From Chloroflexota bacterium (lineage in GTDB: Bacteria > Chloroflexota > Limnocylindria > Limnocylindrales > CSP1-4), in the NCBI GenBank assembly GCA_021812735.1, contig JAKAMV010000035.1:1-24675 (forward strand): 24,675 bases of DNA. The letters run 5' to 3'. The translations under genes and the position numbers were made by a program. Shown one piece after another: positions 14,836-22,354 of this stretch. Every line of letters begins with the position of its first letter. Within the stretch, counting starts at the first letter, position 1. Below the pieces are notes generated by a model, which ran no database searches, was not told where the DNA came from, and saw only the letters and a program-made list of their open reading frames with translations.

Positions 14836-16841
14836 CGCTCGCGGCCTGTGGCCCGTCGCGCCGCTCGCGTCGGCCGACCCGACCCGATCACGCGGCCGTC
14901 CGACGTCGCGCCGCCCCGCGCGTCCCTGCCCGCGCCGTGGCCATCGTCCGCCGTCGCGCCGCCCTGGGCGCCGATCACGGCCAGCAACTGCCCCCCGCTC
15001 ACCTGGTCGCCGGGCCGCACGAGTAGGTCCGTCACGATTCCCGGCCGAGGGGCCGTCACGACCTGCTCCATCTTCATCGCCTCGAGAGTCGCGATCGGGT
15101 CGCCCGACGCCACCGCCGAGGACTCGGCGACGTGGACCGCGAGCACGCGTCCCGGCATGGGCGCAGCCACCTCCGACCCGCTTCCAGGTCCGCGTTGCGC
15201 CGCCTGTCGCGCGGCGAGGTCGACCTCGGGCGCCGGCGCGATCCGACATGGCACGCTGCACCCCGCGAGGTCGAGGTGGACCGTGCCGTCGGCCAGTATG
15301 CAGGGGACGTCGGGCACCGGGTCCCCGTGCGGCCGCCCCACGTCCCGGGCCGGGAGCCGCACCATCCGCTCGTCTGTGCCGCAGCGCAGCCGCACCGCCG
15401 GGGGAGCGTTGAGACGCCAGCCTCCGCGCCAGGGATCTCCCGCGCGTGTCGCGGCAGCCTCCTCCAGCAGGAGCCGCGCGGCCAGCTGCCACGCGGCCTC
15501 CGGGATGTGGGGTGGCCCCCAGTCCTCGGGCGGCGGCCAGTAGCGTTCGAGTGTGTCGGTGCGGGCCACTCCTTCGCGGACCAGCGGCGAACGCACCAGC
15601 CAGCGTAGGAAGCGCAGGTTCGTCGTCAGCCCGAGCACCCGGGTCGCGTCGAGCGCGTCGGCCAGCCGGCCCAGCGCCTCGTCCCGGCCGCGACCCCAGA
15701 CCGCGATCTTGGCGAGCAGCGGGTCGAAACGGCCGGTCACCTCGTCGCCGACCGCGATCCCGGGCTCCACGCGGACGTGCGGGCCCCGCGGCCAGCGGAT
15801 GGCTTCGACGCGTCCCGTGGCCGGGAGGAAGCCGGCCGCGGGATCCTCCGCGTAGAGCCGTACCTCAACGGCATGCCCGGCGAGCTCGACGTCGCGCTGT
15901 GCGATGCCGAGCCGTTCGCCGACGGCGATGCGAAGCTGGTCCGCGACCAGGTCGCGTCCGGTCACGAGCTCGGTCACTGGATGCTCGACCTGCAGGCGCG
16001 TGTTCATCTCGAGGAACCACCACGCGCCGGAGTCGTCCACCAGGAACTCGCACGTGCCGGCCGACGTGTACCCGACTGCGGCGGCGAGTCGCAGCGCCGC
16101 AGTCGCGAGCGCTTCCCGCAGCGACCCGTGGACCGTGGGCCCCGGCGCCTCCTCGAGCACTTTCTGGAAGCGCCGCTGGACGGAGCAGTCGCGCTCGCCG
16201 AGGTGGATGGCGGCGCCGAAGCCATCGGCGAGCAGCTGGATCTCCACGTGACGTGCCGGTGCCACGTGGCGTTCGAGGAGCAGCCGCTCGTCGCCGAACG
16301 CGGTCTGCGCCTCCCGCCGTGCCGCGGCCACGGCCGCTCCCAGTTCCGCCGGCCCGCGCACGATGTGCATCCCCTTGCCACCACCGCCGGTCGCCGGCTT
16401 GACGAGCACCGGCAGGCCGATGCGGACGGCCTCCTCCAGCAGCGTCGCGTCCGACTGGTCATCGCCGTCGTAGCCCGGCAGGACCGGGATGCCGAGCGAC
16501 GCCGCAAGGCGCCGGGCGCCGGCCTTGTCGCCCATCGCCCGGATGGCATCTGGCGGTGGCCCCACCCAGCGCAACCCTGCTGCGAGGACCGCCTCCGCGA
16601 ACGCGGCCTGCTCGGAGAGGAAGCCGTAGCCGGGGTGGAGGGCATCCGCCCCTACCTGCAGTGCCGCGCCGACGACCGCCGCAGGGTCGAGCAAGTCGAG
16701 CCCCGGATCGACGTCGCGGTGAGGCAGCACCGCGTCGATTCCCAGCCGTCTGCAGGTCCGTTCGATGCGGGCCGCGATCTCGCCGCGGTTCGCGATGAAC
16801 AGGACGCGAAGCGGGCCGGCCGCGGTCCGAGCGCTCACCAC
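14832..16841 (-). CDS. biotin-dependent acyl-CoA carboxylase alpha chain (MCC-type), with internal gap
   Basis: A 669-aa subunit combining biotin carboxylase and biotin carrier. It carboxylates biotin with ATP and bicarbonate for use by a carboxyltransferase, most likely the MCC-type beta chain at 17351-18988. Visible motifs are IANRGEIAARI (16-26), HPGYGFLSE (69-77), the ATP-grasp glycine loop TGGGGKGMHIV (151-161), EMNTRLQVEHPVTE (278-291) and EAMKM with biotinylated Lys590. Between the first strand (GIDAVLPHRDVD) and GADALHPGYG only 28 residues occur where E. coli AccC has 48. The segment holding the usual LADE.V.IG...SYL is therefore largely missing, in frame. The last 40 residues are a Gly/Arg-rich tail beyond the carrier domain. 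The GTG at 16841 lies 6 nt after a TACCAT -10 box, so it is probably leaderless. The ATGA overlap couples it to HMG-CoA lyase. Confidence 0.92.
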   Translation of the reverse strand: MVSARTAAGPLRVLFIANRGEIAARIERTCRRLGIDAVLPHRDVDPGLDLLDPAAVVGAALQVGADALHPGYGFLSEQAAFAEAVLAAGLRWVGPPPDAIRAMGDKAGARRLAASLGIPVLPGYDGDDQSDATLLEEAVRIGLPVLVKPATGGGGKGMHIVRGPAELGAAVAAARREAQTAFGDERLLLERHVAPARHVEIQLLADGFGAAIHLGERDCSVQRRFQKVLEEAPGPTVHGSLREALATAALRLAAAVGYTSAGTCEFLVDDSGAWWFLEMNTRLQVEHPVTELVTGRDLVADQLRIAVGERLGIAQRDVELAGHAVEVRLYAEDPAAGFLPATGRVEAIRWPRGPHVRVEPGIAVGDEVTGRFDPLLAKIAVWGRGRDEALGRLADALDATRVLGLTTNLRFLRWLVRSPLVREGVARTDTLERYWPPPEDWGPPHIPEAAWQLAARLLLEEAAATRAGDPWRGGWRLNAPPAVRLRCGTDERMVRLPARDVGRPHGDPVPDVPCILADGTVHLDLAGCSVPCRIAPAPEVDLAARQAAQRGPGSGSEVAAPMPGRVLAVHVAESSAVASGDPIATLEAMKMEQVVTAPRPGIVTDLLVRPGDQVSGGQLLAVIGAQGGATADDGHGAGRDARGGATSDGRVIGSGRPTRAARRATGRER

Positions 16842-16847
16842 GCCCCC

Positions 16848-16853
16848 ATGGTA
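16848..16853 (-). promoter_or_regulatory. -10 box for leaderless carboxylase alpha mRNA
   Basis: TACCAT on the minus strand ends 6 nt before the GTG at 16841. It lies in the 26-nt gap after the SemiSWEET-like gene, so the carboxylase-lyase pair can be transcribed on its own. No Shine-Dalgarno site is present. Confidence 0.5.
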
Positions 16854-16867
16854 GCGGTGGGCGCCAG

Positions 16868-17137
16868 TCAGCCCTCCTGGTGCCGGTACCGCCGTGCCAC
16901 CGAGATCGTCGCGATCCCCACCACCAGGGCCACCGAGTTCGAGACCACCAGCGCCGGGTTCCGGATCGAGAACCCGTACGCCGCCCAGAGCAGGAAGCCG
17001 ACCAACAGGACGGACAGATACCCGATCGAAACGTCCGCCGACGATCGTCGTTGGACCATGCGTCTGATCTGGAGCAATGGGCTGATGCCCATGAGCACGC
17101 CCCAGGCCGTCGCCACGACGGCAAGCGCATCCATCAT
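16868..17137 (-). CDS. SemiSWEET-like small transporter
   Basis: An 89-aa inner-membrane protein with three helices: about residues 4-22 (LAVVATAWGVLMGISPLLQ), 38-57 (YLSVLLVGFLLWAAYGF) and 62-82 (ALVVSNSVALVVGIATISVA). This is the three-helix-bundle plan of bacterial SemiSWEETs, which dimerise to carry sugars. The region ISPLLQIRRMVQRRSSADVS matches the first-helix PQ-type motif and the loop after it (P..Q, then S.DVS), although the PQ pair is stretched to PLLQ. The Asn in VVSNSVAL fits the conserved substrate-site Asn of helix 3. Two adjacent ATGs (17137 and 17134) follow GGGAG; either could be used. It precedes the carboxylase alpha gene by 26 nt. A sugar role in this acyl-CoA cluster is not obvious, and the substrate may differ. 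Confidence 0.8.
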   Translation of the reverse strand: MMDALAVVATAWGVLMGISPLLQIRRMVQRRSSADVSIGYLSVLLVGFLLWAAYGFSIRNPALVVSNSVALVVGIATISVARRYRHQEG

Positions 17138-17317
17138 GTCTCTCCCGCAAACACGACTGCGCTCTGGCGAACGGGCCACGCTCACTGGATGCCAGGAGGA
17201 GCGCACGCGCGGCGATCACGATTGTACGAAGCGGCTGTCCGAAGCGGTGCCTGAAGAAGCGCCATCGGCCCGCCGCCTGCGCCCCTGGCGCCCGCGCGGC
17301 CGGGCCTCGGCTGGATG

Positions 17318-17336
17318 AAACGAGGCTCGGCCAGCT
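17318..17336 (+). repeat. 19-bp dispersed repeat, copy 1
   Basis: AAACGAGGCTCGGCCAGCT here matches the sequence at 19132-19150 in 18 of 19 positions. The two copies lie just outside the two ends of the carboxylase beta gene, in the same orientation. This copy overlaps the terminator hairpin. Confidence 0.75.
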
Positions 17337-17347
17337 GAGTCGAGCCT
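17323..17347 (-). terminator. probable terminator of the carboxylase beta gene
   Basis: AGGCTCG and CGAGCCT form a perfect 7-bp stem around an 11-nt loop, 4 nt past the minus-strand stop at 17351. On the minus strand the stem is followed by CGTTTCATCC, a short T-run. It separates the beta gene from the SemiSWEET-like gene. Confidence 0.5.
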
Positions 17348-17350
17348 TGG

Positions 17351-18988
17351 CTACATGCGGAAGACGCCGAAGCGAGTCTCAGGGATCGGTGCGTGGAGCG
17401 CGGCCTCGATCCCCAGGGCCAGCAGACGCCGGGTGTCGAGCGGGTCGATCACGCCGTCGTCCCAGAGGCGGGCGGTCGCGTACCAGGGCGACCCCTCGCG
17501 CTCGTAGGCGTCCAGGATCGGGGTCTCGAACGCCGCCCGATCCGCTTCGGACGGCCAGCGTCCTCCCGGCAGCGACGCTTCCCGCACCGTGGAGAGCACG
17601 CGCGCCGCCTGCTGGCCGCCCATCACGCTGATCCGGCTGTTCGGCCAAGACCAGAGGAAGCGCGGCTGGTAGGCGCGCCCCGCCATCGCGTAGTTGCCGG
17701 CGCCGAAGCTCCCCCCGACCAGCACGGTGAACTTCGGCACCTCGGCGCACGCCACGGCCATCACGAGCTTCGCGCCGTGCTTGGCGATCCCGCCGGCCTC
17801 GTACTCGCGGCCGACCATGAAGCCGGCGATGTTCTGCAGGAAGACCAGCGGCACGCGGCGCTGCACCGCCAGCTCGATGAAGTGCGCCCCCTTCAACGCC
17901 GACTCGCTGAAGAGGATGCCGTCGTTGGCGAGGATCGCGACCGGATAGCCTTCCACGTGCGCGAACCCGCAGACGAGGGTCGCGCCGTAGAGCGGCTTGA
18001 ACTCGTGGAAACGGCTGCCGTCGACGAGCCGCGCGATCACCTCGCGAGCATCCAGCCGGCCCCGGCGCAGGTCGCTCGGGATCACGTCATAGAGGCCGGC
18101 GGAGCCGTCGCTCCCATCCGATCCGACCGCCGGAGGCAGCGGCGCCAGGCGCTCCCACGGAGGGTCGGGTGCGGGGCGGGCAAGGTTGCGCACGATCGAT
18201 CGGCCGAGCGCGAGCGCGTGCTCGTCGTCAAGCGCCTCGTAGTCCGCCACGCCGCTGACTCGGGCGTGCACCTCCGCGCCGCCCAGCTCCTCGGCCGAGA
18301 CGTTCTCGCCCGTCGCCGCCTTCACCAGCGGGGGCCCGCCCAGGAAGATCGTGCCCGTCCCGCGCACGATCACCGTCTCGTCGCTCATCGCCGGCACGTA
18401 TGCGCCGCCCGCGGTGCAGCTGCCCATCACGAGCGCGATCTGTGGGATGCCGAGCGCCGACATGCGGGCCTGGTTGTAGAAGATGCGGCCGAAATGGTCG
18501 CGGTCCGGGAAGACCTCGGCCTGCAGCGGCAGGTAGGCCCCGCCCGAGTCGACCAGATAGAGGCAGGGCAGGCGGTTTTCGAGAGCGATCTCCTGCGCGC
18601 GGAGGTGCTTGCGGACTGTGAGCGGATAGTAGGTGCCGCCCTTCACCGTCGCGTCGTTGGCGATCACGACGCAGGTGGTGCTCTCGATCCGCCCGATTCC
18701 CGTGACGATACCGGCCGACGGGACCGCTTCGTCGTAGACACCGTCGGCGGCGAGCGGGCTCAGCTCGAGGAACGCGCTGCCCGGGTCCAGCAGCCGGTCG
18801 ATGCGCTCCCGGACCGGCAGTTTCCCCCGGGCACGGTGGCGCTCGATCGACGCCTCGTCGCCCCCGGCTCCGCGGCCCGCCACGGCTTCCTGGCGCGCCC
18901 TCAGCTCGGCCACCAGGGCCTCCATCGCGGCGCGGTTCGCCTGAGCCTCCGGGCTCTGGGGATCGGCGCGACTGCGTAGCACGGGCAT
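17351..18988 (-). CDS. methylcrotonyl-CoA-carboxylase-type carboxyltransferase beta chain
   Basis: A 545-aa carboxyltransferase that moves CO2 from carboxybiotin to an acyl-CoA. Sequence landmarks match the MCC beta branch: [90 protein letters not shown], and in the C-terminal domain [30 protein letters not shown] and [16 protein letters not shown]. The N and C crotonase-like halves occupy roughly residues 55-280 and 300-540. I start at ATG 18988, not the ATG at 19000, because a near-consensus TATGAT -10 box overlaps the upstream ATG and ends 7 nt before 18988. The partner alpha chain is at 14832-16841. The probable substrate is 3-methylcrotonyl-CoA; geranyl-CoA or another acyl-CoA is possible. 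Confidence 0.93.
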   Translation of the reverse strand: MPVLRSRADPQSPEAQANRAAMEALVAELRARQEAVAGRGAGGDEASIERHRARGKLPVRERIDRLLDPGSAFLELSPLAADGVYDEAVPSAGIVTGIGRIESTTCVVIANDATVKGGTYYPLTVRKHLRAQEIALENRLPCLYLVDSGGAYLPLQAEVFPDRDHFGRIFYNQARMSALGIPQIALVMGSCTAGGAYVPAMSDETVIVRGTGTIFLGGPPLVKAATGENVSAEELGGAEVHARVSGVADYEALDDEHALALGRSIVRNLARPAPDPPWERLAPLPPAVGSDGSDGSAGLYDVIPSDLRRGRLDAREVIARLVDGSRFHEFKPLYGATLVCGFAHVEGYPVAILANDGILFSESALKGAHFIELAVQRRVPLVFLQNIAGFMVGREYEAGGIAKHGAKLVMAVACAEVPKFTVLVGGSFGAGNYAMAGRAYQPRFLWSWPNSRISVMGGQQAARVLSTVREASLPGGRWPSEADRAAFETPILDAYEREGSPWYATARLWDDGVIDPLDTRRLLALGIEAALHAPIPETRFGVFRM

Positions 18989-18995
18989 GCTGCGG

Positions 18996-19001
18996 ATCAT
19001 A
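18996..19001 (-). promoter_or_regulatory. -10 box for leaderless carboxylase beta mRNA
   Basis: TATGAT on the minus strand is one base off TATAAT and ends 7 nt before ATG 18988. It is the best -10 match of the four leaderless-type promoters in the window. Confidence 0.55.
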
Positions 19002-19131
19002 GCCCGGCGTCGTCCCGCGATCGCGCGGTGACCGACTGGATGTCTCGGCGGCCCCGCCGGGGTGCCGAGACAGCTGGCGTATCGAGCCTGACACTTCGTG
19101 ATTCGTGGTCATCAAGCCATAGTCATGTGCA

Positions 19132-19150
19132 AAACGAGGCTGGGCCAGCT
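19132..19150 (+). repeat. 19-bp dispersed repeat, copy 2
   Basis: AAACGAGGCTGGGCCAGCT matches 17318-17336 with a single mismatch, in the same orientation. It lies in the 222-nt gap between the divergent carboxylase beta and saccharopine-dehydrogenase-like genes. That gap otherwise shows only a short TTCGTG direct repeat at 19096-19108 and no clear plus-strand promoter. Confidence 0.75.
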
Positions 19151-19222
19151 AGGATGCGCGAAAGTCGTCGTGAACGTGCCCGAGGTCTGTGTCGCGCCCG
19201 CGGGGAACGCAGGAGAGGTGTC

Positions 19223-20440
19223 ATGAAGGTGCTGCTGGTCGGAGCCGGGACCGTCGGCGAGTCGATCGCCAGACTCAGCGCGGGACGCCACTGGCTCGAG
19301 CGGATGGTCGTGGCCGACTACGACCTGGACCGTGCACGGCGCGTGGCGGTTGCCGCTGGCGGCGAGCCCACCTTCAGCGCCGCCCAGATCGACGCCTCCG
19401 ACCGCGCTCAGGTGGCTGGGCTCGCGACGCAACACGGCGTGGACTTGGTGCTGAACGCCGTCGACCCGCGCTTCGTGATGCCCATCTTCGACGGCGCGTT
19501 CGAGGCAGGGGTCGACTACATGGACATGGCCACGAGCCTCTCGGTCCCGCACCCGACCGACCCGTACCACCAGACGGGCGTGAAGCTGGGCGACGAGCAG
19601 TTCGCCCGCGCTGCAGCCTGGCGCGACCGGGGCCGCCTTGCGTTGGTCGGCATGGGGATGGATCCGGGTCTCTCGGACGTCTTTGCCGCGTATGCGGCAA
19701 AGCACCTCTTCGACACGGTCGAGACGGTCGACGTGCGCGACGGCGGCGATCTGCGCATCGAAGGCTACCCGTTCGCGACGGTCTTCTCGATCTGGACGAC
19801 GATCGAGGAGTGCCTGAACCCGCCGGTGATCTGGGAGCGCGAGCGCGGCTGGTATACGGTGGAGCCGTTCGCCGAGCCCGAGCTCTTCGCGTTCCCCGAG
19901 GGGGTCGGCCCCGTGGAGTGCGTCCACGTCGAGCACGAAGAGGTGCTGCTGGTCCCGCGCTGGATCGATTGCCGCCGGGTCACGTTCAAGTACGCGCTGG
20001 GAGCCGAGTTCATCGACACGCTGCGCAAGCTGCATGCGCTCGGGCTCGACAGCAAGGAGCCAGTGCGCGTCAAGGGCGTAGCGGTCGCACCGCGCGACGT
20101 GGTCGCGGCGGTGACGCCCGACCCGGCCACGATCGGCGACCGGATGGTCGGCAGGGCGATCGTCGGAACGCTCGTGTCGGGTGTGCGGGGCGGGCGGCCG
20201 CGCGAGGTCTATCTGTACCAGGCGTCCGATGCGCAGGAGACGATGCGGCGCTTCGGGCTGCAGGTGGTCGGATACCAGACCGGATTCAACCCGGTCCTGG
20301 CGATGGAGCTGCTGGCCGAGGGTGCCTGGCACGGCGAGGGCGTGTTGGGACCGGAGGCGTTCGACCCCGACCCGTACGTAGCACTCCTGGACCGGTACGG
20401 CATCCATCACGCGATCGAGGAACGGGCAGACCGCGCCTGA
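19223..20440 (+). CDS. saccharopine-dehydrogenase-like oxidoreductase
   Basis: A 405-aa NAD(P)-dependent enzyme of the saccharopine dehydrogenase/reductase superfamily. ATG 19223 follows GGAGAGG at 4 nt and directly begins the Rossmann fold: KVLLVGAGTVGESIARL with the GxGxxG at residues 7-12, and an acidic strand end VVADYDLDRAR. NAVDPRFVMPIFDGAFEAGVDYMDMA and GMGMDPGLSDVFAAYA are typical of this family's domain junction. The C-terminal half (about 140-350) holds the substrate domain, with DGGDLRIEGYPFATVFS. Relatives reduce saccharopine precursors in lysine metabolism or make carboxynorspermidine; the substrate here cannot be decided. An open frame upstream is non-coding in appearance. It is a single gene, followed by strong hairpins. 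The 331 nt between it and the Hdr operon suggests separate transcription. Confidence 0.88.
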   Translation: MKVLLVGAGTVGESIARLSAGRHWLERMVVADYDLDRARRVAVAAGGEPTFSAAQIDASDRAQVAGLATQHGVDLVLNAVDPRFVMPIFDGAFEAGVDYMDMATSLSVPHPTDPYHQTGVKLGDEQFARAAAWRDRGRLALVGMGMDPGLSDVFAAYAAKHLFDTVETVDVRDGGDLRIEGYPFATVFSIWTTIEECLNPPVIWERERGWYTVEPFAEPELFAFPEGVGPVECVHVEHEEVLLVPRWIDCRRVTFKYALGAEFIDTLRKLHALGLDSKEPVRVKGVAVAPRDVVAAVTPDPATIGDRMVGRAIVGTLVSGVRGGRPREVYLYQASDAQETMRRFGLQVVGYQTGFNPVLAMELLAEGAWHGEGVLGPEAFDPDPYVALLDRYGIHHAIEERADRA

Positions 20441-20493
20441 CGTCGGCCCGGCGCCGTGCGCCGGCGCCCGCCCCCCGTGCCTGCCCGTGTGCC

Positions 20494-20576
20494 CGACCCC
20501 GTGCCCGTCCCCCTGCGGAGCCGTGGGTCGGCGGGCACGGGGTCGTGCCGCACGGCCGTTCGCGGAGCAGCCTTTT
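20494..20576 (+). terminator. 14-bp inverted repeat with T-run downstream of the dehydrogenase
   Basis: CGACCCCGTGCCCG (20494-20507) is the exact reverse complement of CGGGCACGGGGTCG (20532-20545), with a 24-nt loop. A TTTTT run follows at 20572-20576. The distance between stem and T-run is longer than in a classic intrinsic terminator, so pausing or Rho-aided termination is also possible. Confidence 0.5.
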
Positions 20577-20585
20577 TCCCCGGCC

Positions 20586-20604
20586 AGTGCCGCCATCCGG
20601 CACT
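20586..20604. other. second hairpin ahead of the Hdr operon
   Basis: AGTGCCG (20586-20592) and CGGCACT (20598-20604) form a perfect 7-bp stem with a CCATC loop. No T-run follows on the plus strand. The gap 20441-20771 contains this, the longer inverted repeat, and G+C-rich sequence without a recognisable gene or promoter. Confidence 0.4.
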
Positions 20605-20771
20605 TCTGGCTCGCCGCCCTGGGTCCCTTGCTGCAGCCGCGCCCCGGCAGAACGATGACGGCGATTGCGATGGCCAGGCCGAGGGGGCGGGGCGCGGGCT
20701 GACGGCGACCGCCGCCGGGCTGCCTCCCGCTGCGGGCCGACGCCCGTTGTCGAAGAGATGGGAGGTTGCCG

Positions 20772-21362
20772 GTGACCCAGGACCAGCTGGCCCCACCAGC
20801 GGTCGCCGATCCGGGTCGGGGGTTCCTCGCGGAAGTGGTCGCCCGCGCGGGAACGGCCGCGCGGCTCGAGCTGTGCATCCAGTGCGGCGTCTGCGGTGGC
20901 TCGTGCCCATCGGCGGACGAGATGGACCAGACGCCGCGGAGCCTCTTCGCGATGATCCGCGCGGGCATGCGGGAGCACGTCCTGCGCAGCACCACGCCGT
21001 GGCTGTGCGTCTCCTGTTACCGCTGCACGGTTCGCTGTCCCCAGGGCGTACAGGTGACGGACGTGATGTACGCGCTGAAGGCGATGGCGGTGGCGCAACA
21101 CACGTACCTGAACGCAACCGCCGCGGACTTCTCCCGAGCCTTCGTCTGGAACGTCGAGACGTTCGGACGGAGCTTCGAGGCGGGTCTCAGCGCCCGCCAC
21201 TATCTGCGCCACTACCTGACGCGGCTCCCGGCGGTGGCTCCGATGGGGATCGGCATGCTGCGCAGTGGCCGCCTGAGGCTCCTGCCTCCACGGCGGATCC
21301 GCGGCATCGCTGACCTGCGGCGGATCCTGGTCTGCGCCAAGGCGCTGGAGGCTGCGGCGTGA
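20772..21362 (+). CDS. hdrC: heterodisulfide reductase subunit C-like iron-sulfur protein
   Basis: A 196-aa cytosolic protein with two [4Fe-4S] motifs: CIQCGVCGGSCP (Cys35, 38, 41, 45) and CVSCYRCTVRCP (Cys79, 82, 85, 89). The remainder is helical, as in HdrC, which passes electrons between HdrA and HdrB. The GTG at 20772 was chosen because GGGAGG sits 6 nt before it; the upstream TTG at 20766 abuts that site. It is the first gene of an operon in the order C-B-A-MvhD, joined to hdrB by a GTGA overlap. The C-terminal part (YLRHYLTRLPAVAPMGIGMLRSG) matches the usual HdrC extension. Its true disulfide or other acceptor in this organism is unknown, since coenzyme M/B are not expected in most bacteria. 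Confidence 0.92.
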   Translation: MTQDQLAPPAVADPGRGFLAEVVARAGTAARLELCIQCGVCGGSCPSADEMDQTPRSLFAMIRAGMREHVLRSTTPWLCVSCYRCTVRCPQGVQVTDVMYALKAMAVAQHTYLNATAADFSRAFVWNVETFGRSFEAGLSARHYLRHYLTRLPAVAPMGIGMLRSGRLRLLPPRRIRGIADLRRILVCAKALEAAA

Positions 21363-22354
21363 CCAGATACCTGTACTACCCGGGCTGCTCGATGGAGAGC
21401 AGCGCTCGTGCGTATCGTGACTCGCTGGCGGCGATTGCCGGGCCGCTGGGGATCGACCTGCGCGAGATCGACGACTGGAACTGCTGCGGAGCGACCGAGT
21501 ACCTCGGCCTGAGCCGGCTCCCGGCCTACGCCCTGATTGCCCGCAACCTCGCGCTCGCCGAACAGGTGCGCGACGGCTCGGAGGTCCTCGTCGCGTCCTG
21601 TAGCGCCTGCTTCCTCAACCTGTCCAAGGCCAACCATGCCATGGCCGAGAGCGCGGCGTTCAGCGCCCAGGTCAACGAGGCGCTCGCCGCCGGCGGTCTG
21701 CACTACACCCCCGACGCCGTCAAGGTGCGGCACCTCCTCGACGTGATCGTCCGTGAGGTCGGGCTCGATGCCGTGCGCCGCCGGGTGACGCGGCGCCTGT
21801 GCGGGCTCAAGCTGGCTCCGTACCTCGGCTGCATGGTGCCACGGCCCGACTACGACGGACGCTGGACCGACCGCGAGCGGCCGAGCGAACTCGATCGCCT
21901 GCTCGTCGCGCTCGGCGCGGAGGTCGTGGACTACCCGCTCAAGACCGAGTGCTGTGGTGGGCACATGACCCAGATCGGCCCGGAGACGGCCTTTGCGATG
22001 ATCCGGCGCTTGGTAGACGGGGCGGAACGAGCTGACGCCGACCTGATGGTCACGGTGTGCCCGATGTGCCAGATGAACATCGACGCGTTCCAGCAAGAGA
22101 TGAACGCGCATTTCCGGACCAGCTACCAGATGCCGATCGTCTTCTTCACCCAAGTGATCGGCCTGGCGTTCGGCATCGCGCCCGAGGCCCTTGGCTTCGG
22201 ACGGGAGCTGGTCGACGCGCGGCCCGCCCTGGCGCACATCTCGGATGCGCCTGCGCCGCCACCCGAACCGGCCCGGGTGCGGCGTCCGCCGCGTCCCAAG
22301 GGCCCGGCGCTGCCGATGCCGGTGATGCCCGAGCGCGGGGACGGAGCAACATGA
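21359..22354 (+). CDS. hdrB: heterodisulfide reductase subunit B-like protein
   Basis: A 331-aa protein with both CCG (cysteine-rich) domains that in methanogen HdrB hold the non-cubane [4Fe-4S] clusters at the disulfide site. Domain 1: Cys10 (YYPGCS), Cys42-Cys43-Gly (NCCGATEY), Cys81 and Cys84 (SCSACF). Domain 2: Cys158 (YLGCMVPRP), Cys198-Cys199-Gly (ECCGGHM), Cys234 and Cys237 (CPMCQMN). All ligand positions are kept, so a disulfide- or thiol-reducing active site should be intact. A Pro-rich tail of about 50 residues follows. The GTG at 21359 overlaps the hdrC stop (GTGA), and its stop overlaps hdrA (ATGA). In bacteria the electron acceptor of such HdrB proteins is generally not established. 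Confidence 0.94.
   Translation: MTRYLYYPGCSMESSARAYRDSLAAIAGPLGIDLREIDDWNCCGATEYLGLSRLPAYALIARNLALAEQVRDGSEVLVASCSACFLNLSKANHAMAESAAFSAQVNEALAAGGLHYTPDAVKVRHLLDVIVREVGLDAVRRRVTRRLCGLKLAPYLGCMVPRPDYDGRWTDRERPSELDRLLVALGAEVVDYPLKTECCGGHMTQIGPETAFAMIRRLVDGAERADADLMVTVCPMCQMNIDAFQQEMNAHFRTSYQMPIVFFTQVIGLAFGIAPEALGFGRELVDARPALAHISDAPAPPPEPARVRRPPRPKGPALPMPVMPERGDGAT

Noticed and set aside
15777..17318. 513-codon plus-strand frame opposite the carboxylase alpha gene
   Set aside because: Composition is Arg/Val/Glu-biased as in antisense shadows, and the opposite strand carries full biotin carboxylase motifs.
17393..18979. 528-codon plus-strand frame opposite the carboxylase beta gene
   Set aside because: It is an antisense shadow of a gene with clear carboxyltransferase motifs on the minus strand.
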